A stretch of 64,000 bases of DNA from NCBI RefSeq assembly GCF_001613405.1, contig NZ_BDCH01000025.1:62001-126000 (forward strand), in the 5' to 3' direction. A program made the position numbers and the translations under genes. The DNA comes from Nocardia crassostreae (GTDB lineage: Bacteria > Actinomycetota > Actinomycetes > Mycobacteriales > Mycobacteriaceae). The notes beneath the pieces were generated by a model, which was given only the letters and a program-made list of their open reading frames with translations, was not told the origin of the DNA and did no database searches. Within the stretch, counting starts at the first letter, position 1. Every line of letters starts with the position of its first letter. Positions 63,175 to 64,000 of this stretch are shown piece by piece.

Positions 63175-64000
63175 TTACCCGGAGACCGGCGCGGCCAGGC
63201 CGAGCGTTTCCGCCGTGCGGGTCATGGTGTAGCGCGCGAACTTGGGGGCGGCGGCCAGCGGGCGGCCGAAGATGGGGATGAGTTCGCGCAGGATGGTGGT
63301 CCAGTAGTGCCAGCGGTGCGGGAAACTGCGTTCCAGCAATTCGAGCAGAATGGCCGGGGCGGTGGAGGCGCCGGGTGAGGCGCCCAGCACCGCGGCTATC
63401 GAACCGTCCTGTGCGGCCACCACTTCCGTGCCGAATTGCAGTACGCCCTTACCGGTGACCGGATCGCGTTTGACGATCTGGGCGCGCTGACCGGCGGTGA
63501 TCATGGTCCAATCCTCGAGGTTCACGCTCGGCGCGAAGTCGCGCAACATGGCCAGCCGCTTCTTGCGGGTCGCGGTGACCTGCGAGACCAGCAGCCGGAT
63601 CAGGTCGAGATTGTCGGTCATCATTCCGGCCAGCGGGCCGATATTGTGCGAGCGCAGCGAGGCGGGGGCGTCGAATACCGATCCGTTCTTCAAGAACCGC
63701 GGATCGATTCCCGCGTAGGGACCGAACACCACCGATCGTCTGCCGCCGATCACGCGGGTATCCAAGTGCGGCATGGACATCGGCGGCGCACCGACGGGAG
63801 CCTTACCGTAGACCTTGACATCGTGCCGGTCGACCACCGAGGGCAGGTCGCACCGTAGGAAGCGACCGCTGACCGGTAGCAGTCCGTAGCCGCGGGTCTC
63901 CGGAATCCCGGCCTTCTGCAAGAGCTTCAGCGCCCAGCCGCCACTGCCCGCGAAGACGAACCGGGCATCGACCTTGTAGGTTAAGCGGTCCCGATCGGTC
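63175..64000 (-). CDS. mqo: Malate:quinone oxidoreductase (partial, N-terminus off the window)
   Basis: The frame is open from the right edge to TGA-type stop at 63175, about 275 residues: VDARFVFAGSGGWALKLLQKAGIPE, GRFLRCDLP, SMPHLDTRVIGGRRSVVFGPYAG, and LLGASPGASTAP-like VLGASPGASTAPAILLELLERSFP. These are signature blocks of FAD-dependent MQO, which oxidises malate to oxaloacetate at the membrane. The last third is complete; the FAD-binding start lies outside. Confidence 0.93.
   Translation of the reverse strand, partial: TDRDRLTYKVDARFVFAGSGGWALKLLQKAGIPETRGYGLLPVSGRFLRCDLPSVVDRHDVKVYGKAPVGAPPMSMPHLDTRVIGGRRSVVFGPYAGIDPRFLKNGSVFDAPASLRSHNIGPLAGMMTDNLDLIRLLVSQVTATRKKRLAMLRDFAPSVNLEDWTMITAGQRAQIVKRDPVTGKGVLQFGTEVVAAQDGSIAAVLGASPGASTAPAILLELLERSFPHRWHYWTTILRELIPIFGRPLAAAPKFARYTMTRTAETLGLAAPVSG

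Overview
The window is very GC-rich actinobacterial chromosome, most likely Nocardia or a close relative (Rhodococcus-like). The case rests on long modular NRPS genes, a mycofactocin glycosyltransferase (MftF), perfect KstR (cholesterol-regulon) operators, KshB, FprB-type ferredoxin reductase, DUF3558-type lipoproteins and an rpsL-rpsG-fusA-tuf operon. Species cannot be fixed from sequence alone. No tRNA, rRNA, CRISPR array, transposase or prophage gene was seen.

1-24716 (minus strand): a non-ribosomal peptide synthetase locus. A first gene (24716 to 6447, about 18.3 kb) carries C-A-T-C-A-T-C-A-T-C-A-T-C-A-T-C. A second gene (6447, running off the left edge) carries [stub]-A-T-C-A-T-C. Specificity codes read directly predict Ser, ?, Ser, Thr, ?, Ser, ?. 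The first condensation domain is EntF-like, so an acyl- or aryl-capped Ser/Thr-rich peptide is plausible. The locus is damaged: two frameshifts, an in-frame amber codon and a carrier domain with Trp in place of its phosphopantetheine serine in the first gene, and a 26-residue deletion inside a condensation domain of the second. A GAF-type regulator lies upstream (25207-26559).

26760-36743: mixed genes. An orphan mftF diverges from a TetR gene; kshB follows under a KstR box. Then come a secreted lytic-transglycosylase-like gene broken by an amber codon, an AlkD-like DNA glycosylase, a stand-alone EF-Tu domain II protein, an SPW-repeat membrane protein with its TetR regulator, a ferredoxin reductase with a KstR box inside its first codons, a glutamate-racemase-like protein and a large lipoprotein.

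36872-41304 (minus strand): the conserved str operon, followed (higher coordinates) by two DUF3558-like lipoproteins, hppD and a divergent Lrp/AsnC regulator, an AlkZ-like winged-helix protein, a quinone oxidoreductase and a Ser/Thr kinase.

48677-64000: a frameshifted acyl-ACP thioesterase-like gene, a lipoprotein, a frameshifted fprB under a KstR box, SixA-like phosphatase, VOC protein, MFS exporter, a MerR/aldo-keto reductase operon with its dyad operator, ribA, a GlxA-type regulator divergent from a quinone oxidoreductase, an AhpD-GNAT-pirin operon (the pirin frame altered by a 10-bp tandem duplication), an XRE regulator divergent from another aldo-keto reductase, a hotdog thioesterase under a KstR box, and the C-terminal part of mqo.

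Two themes connect the window. Four KstR boxes tie scattered redox genes and a thioesterase to steroid catabolism whose core genes lie elsewhere. There is also an unusual density of gene-breaking lesions, which is either real decay or strain mutation, or residual sequence error; several (Ser-to-Trp, the 78-nt in-frame deletion, the 10-bp duplication) do not look like simple base-calling errors.
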